Positions 63,720 to 64,000 of a DNA stretch of 64,000 nucleotides are shown piece after piece. Source of the stretch: DASXMT01 sp963781305 (GTDB lineage: Bacteria; Actinomycetota; Acidimicrobiia; Acidimicrobiales; RAAP-2). The translations under genes were made by a program, and so were the position numbers. The notes under the pieces are model-generated. The model saw only the letters and a program-made list of their open reading frames with translations, made no database searches and was not told the origin of the DNA. The DNA is taken from positions 1,736,001 through 1,800,000 of the forward strand of contig CAWAFL010000011.1 in assembly GCA_963781305.1 (NCBI GenBank), given 5' to 3'. Numbering within the stretch: the stretch's first letter is position 1; each line of letters begins with the position of its first letter.

Positions 63720-64000
63720 CCTAGCCGCTCACCACGGCCGACGACCCGGCCGGCTCGTCGCAATCGACCGGCGGCCGCACCGAGGTAAGGTCCATGCCGG
63801 CCAGGCGTGGAGGCCAATAGGAAGCCACTCGATGGGCCAGGGTGGCCACCAGGGCGTCGCCTAGGCGGACGTTGGCTAGTAAAAGGAGTCTGCTGAAGCT
63901 CCCTCGACGATGCCAAGTCCTCCAGGTGTGAGGGGCAGATGGGCGATGACGCCGGAGGGGCGAAGGCCAGCAGCCGTGACCACCCCGAACCGCTCATTGC
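63720..64000 (-). pseudogene. Lysylphosphatidylglycerol-synthase-TM (UPF0104)-like gene, frameshifted, N-terminus beyond window
   Basis: Reading in from the right edge: GVIAHLPLTPGGLGIVEGAS, the PGGLGxVEGA signature of the AglD/YbhN/UPF0104 membrane family, then a stop; one base over the frame continues LLLANVRLGDALVATLAHRV, ASYWPPRLAGMDL, the expected last helix and tail, to a stop at 63720. A single indel near 63885 explains it. Confidence 0.6.

Overview
The window is GC-rich DNA with dense, mostly monocistronic or short-operon coding. Its gene content suggests a high-GC actinobacterium, possibly of the acidimicrobial type. Pointers are a mycothiol-type arsenate reductase, an Rv2466c-like DsbA protein, a Ddn-like DUF385 protein, an MMPL transporter, DUF664/DinB, a DUF6529-like membrane protein and an actinobacterial ABC1 kinase. 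No rRNA or ribosomal marker is present, so this placement is an inference from family composition.

Region 1 (1-19 kb) is core-like metabolism and envelope. It holds a threonine aldolase (cut by the left edge), a GT-C glycosyltransferase, a Coq4-like protein, an aldehyde dehydrogenase, a RibD/DHFR-like reductase, a cupin, an MMPL exporter, a CPWA-type DsbA protein, DinB, a UbiB/ABC1 kinase, YccF, glutamate decarboxylase, a secreted beta-helix protein and ArsC. Region 2 (19-29 kb) mixes small redox genes (DUF385, SnoaL, SDR, RidA, ABM monooxygenases, DUF488, MFS) with debris: an IS3 fragment, a truncated SDR, and an MFS remnant carrying a 33-bp tandem expansion. Diverged intergenic repeats also occur here.

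Region 3 (29.5-46 kb) is the most coherent block. It has a phytoene-desaturase-like FAD enzyme, a 1326-aa cyclase-AAA-TPR regulator, a universal stress protein, an SRPBCC protein and a DUF6529-like membrane protein. These are followed by a 1144-aa GMC oxidoreductase/alpha-beta-hydrolase fusion whose start overlaps the stop of a metallophosphoesterase gene, and then a 904-aa LuxR-type ATPase regulator. Two large sensor ATPases therefore bracket a stress/oxidation gene set.

Region 4 (46.4-64 kb) looks like an old genomic island. It opens at a tRNA-Leu(GAG)-like sequence with a perfect 3' half. It contains a complete IS3-family element that truncated a gene, a 5'-truncated tyrosine recombinase, and two copies of a convergent cassette (zinc-ribbon miniprotein plus SRAP/HMCES-like gene). 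Many genes here carry single-base frameshifts: VOC, SRAP, isochorismatase, a coiled-coil protein and an LPG-synthase-like protein. Intact genes in this part include an aquaporin, an ECF sigma factor, a three-BON-domain protein and several small hypotheticals. The frameshift density is either real decay or uncorrected indel error; reads are needed to tell.
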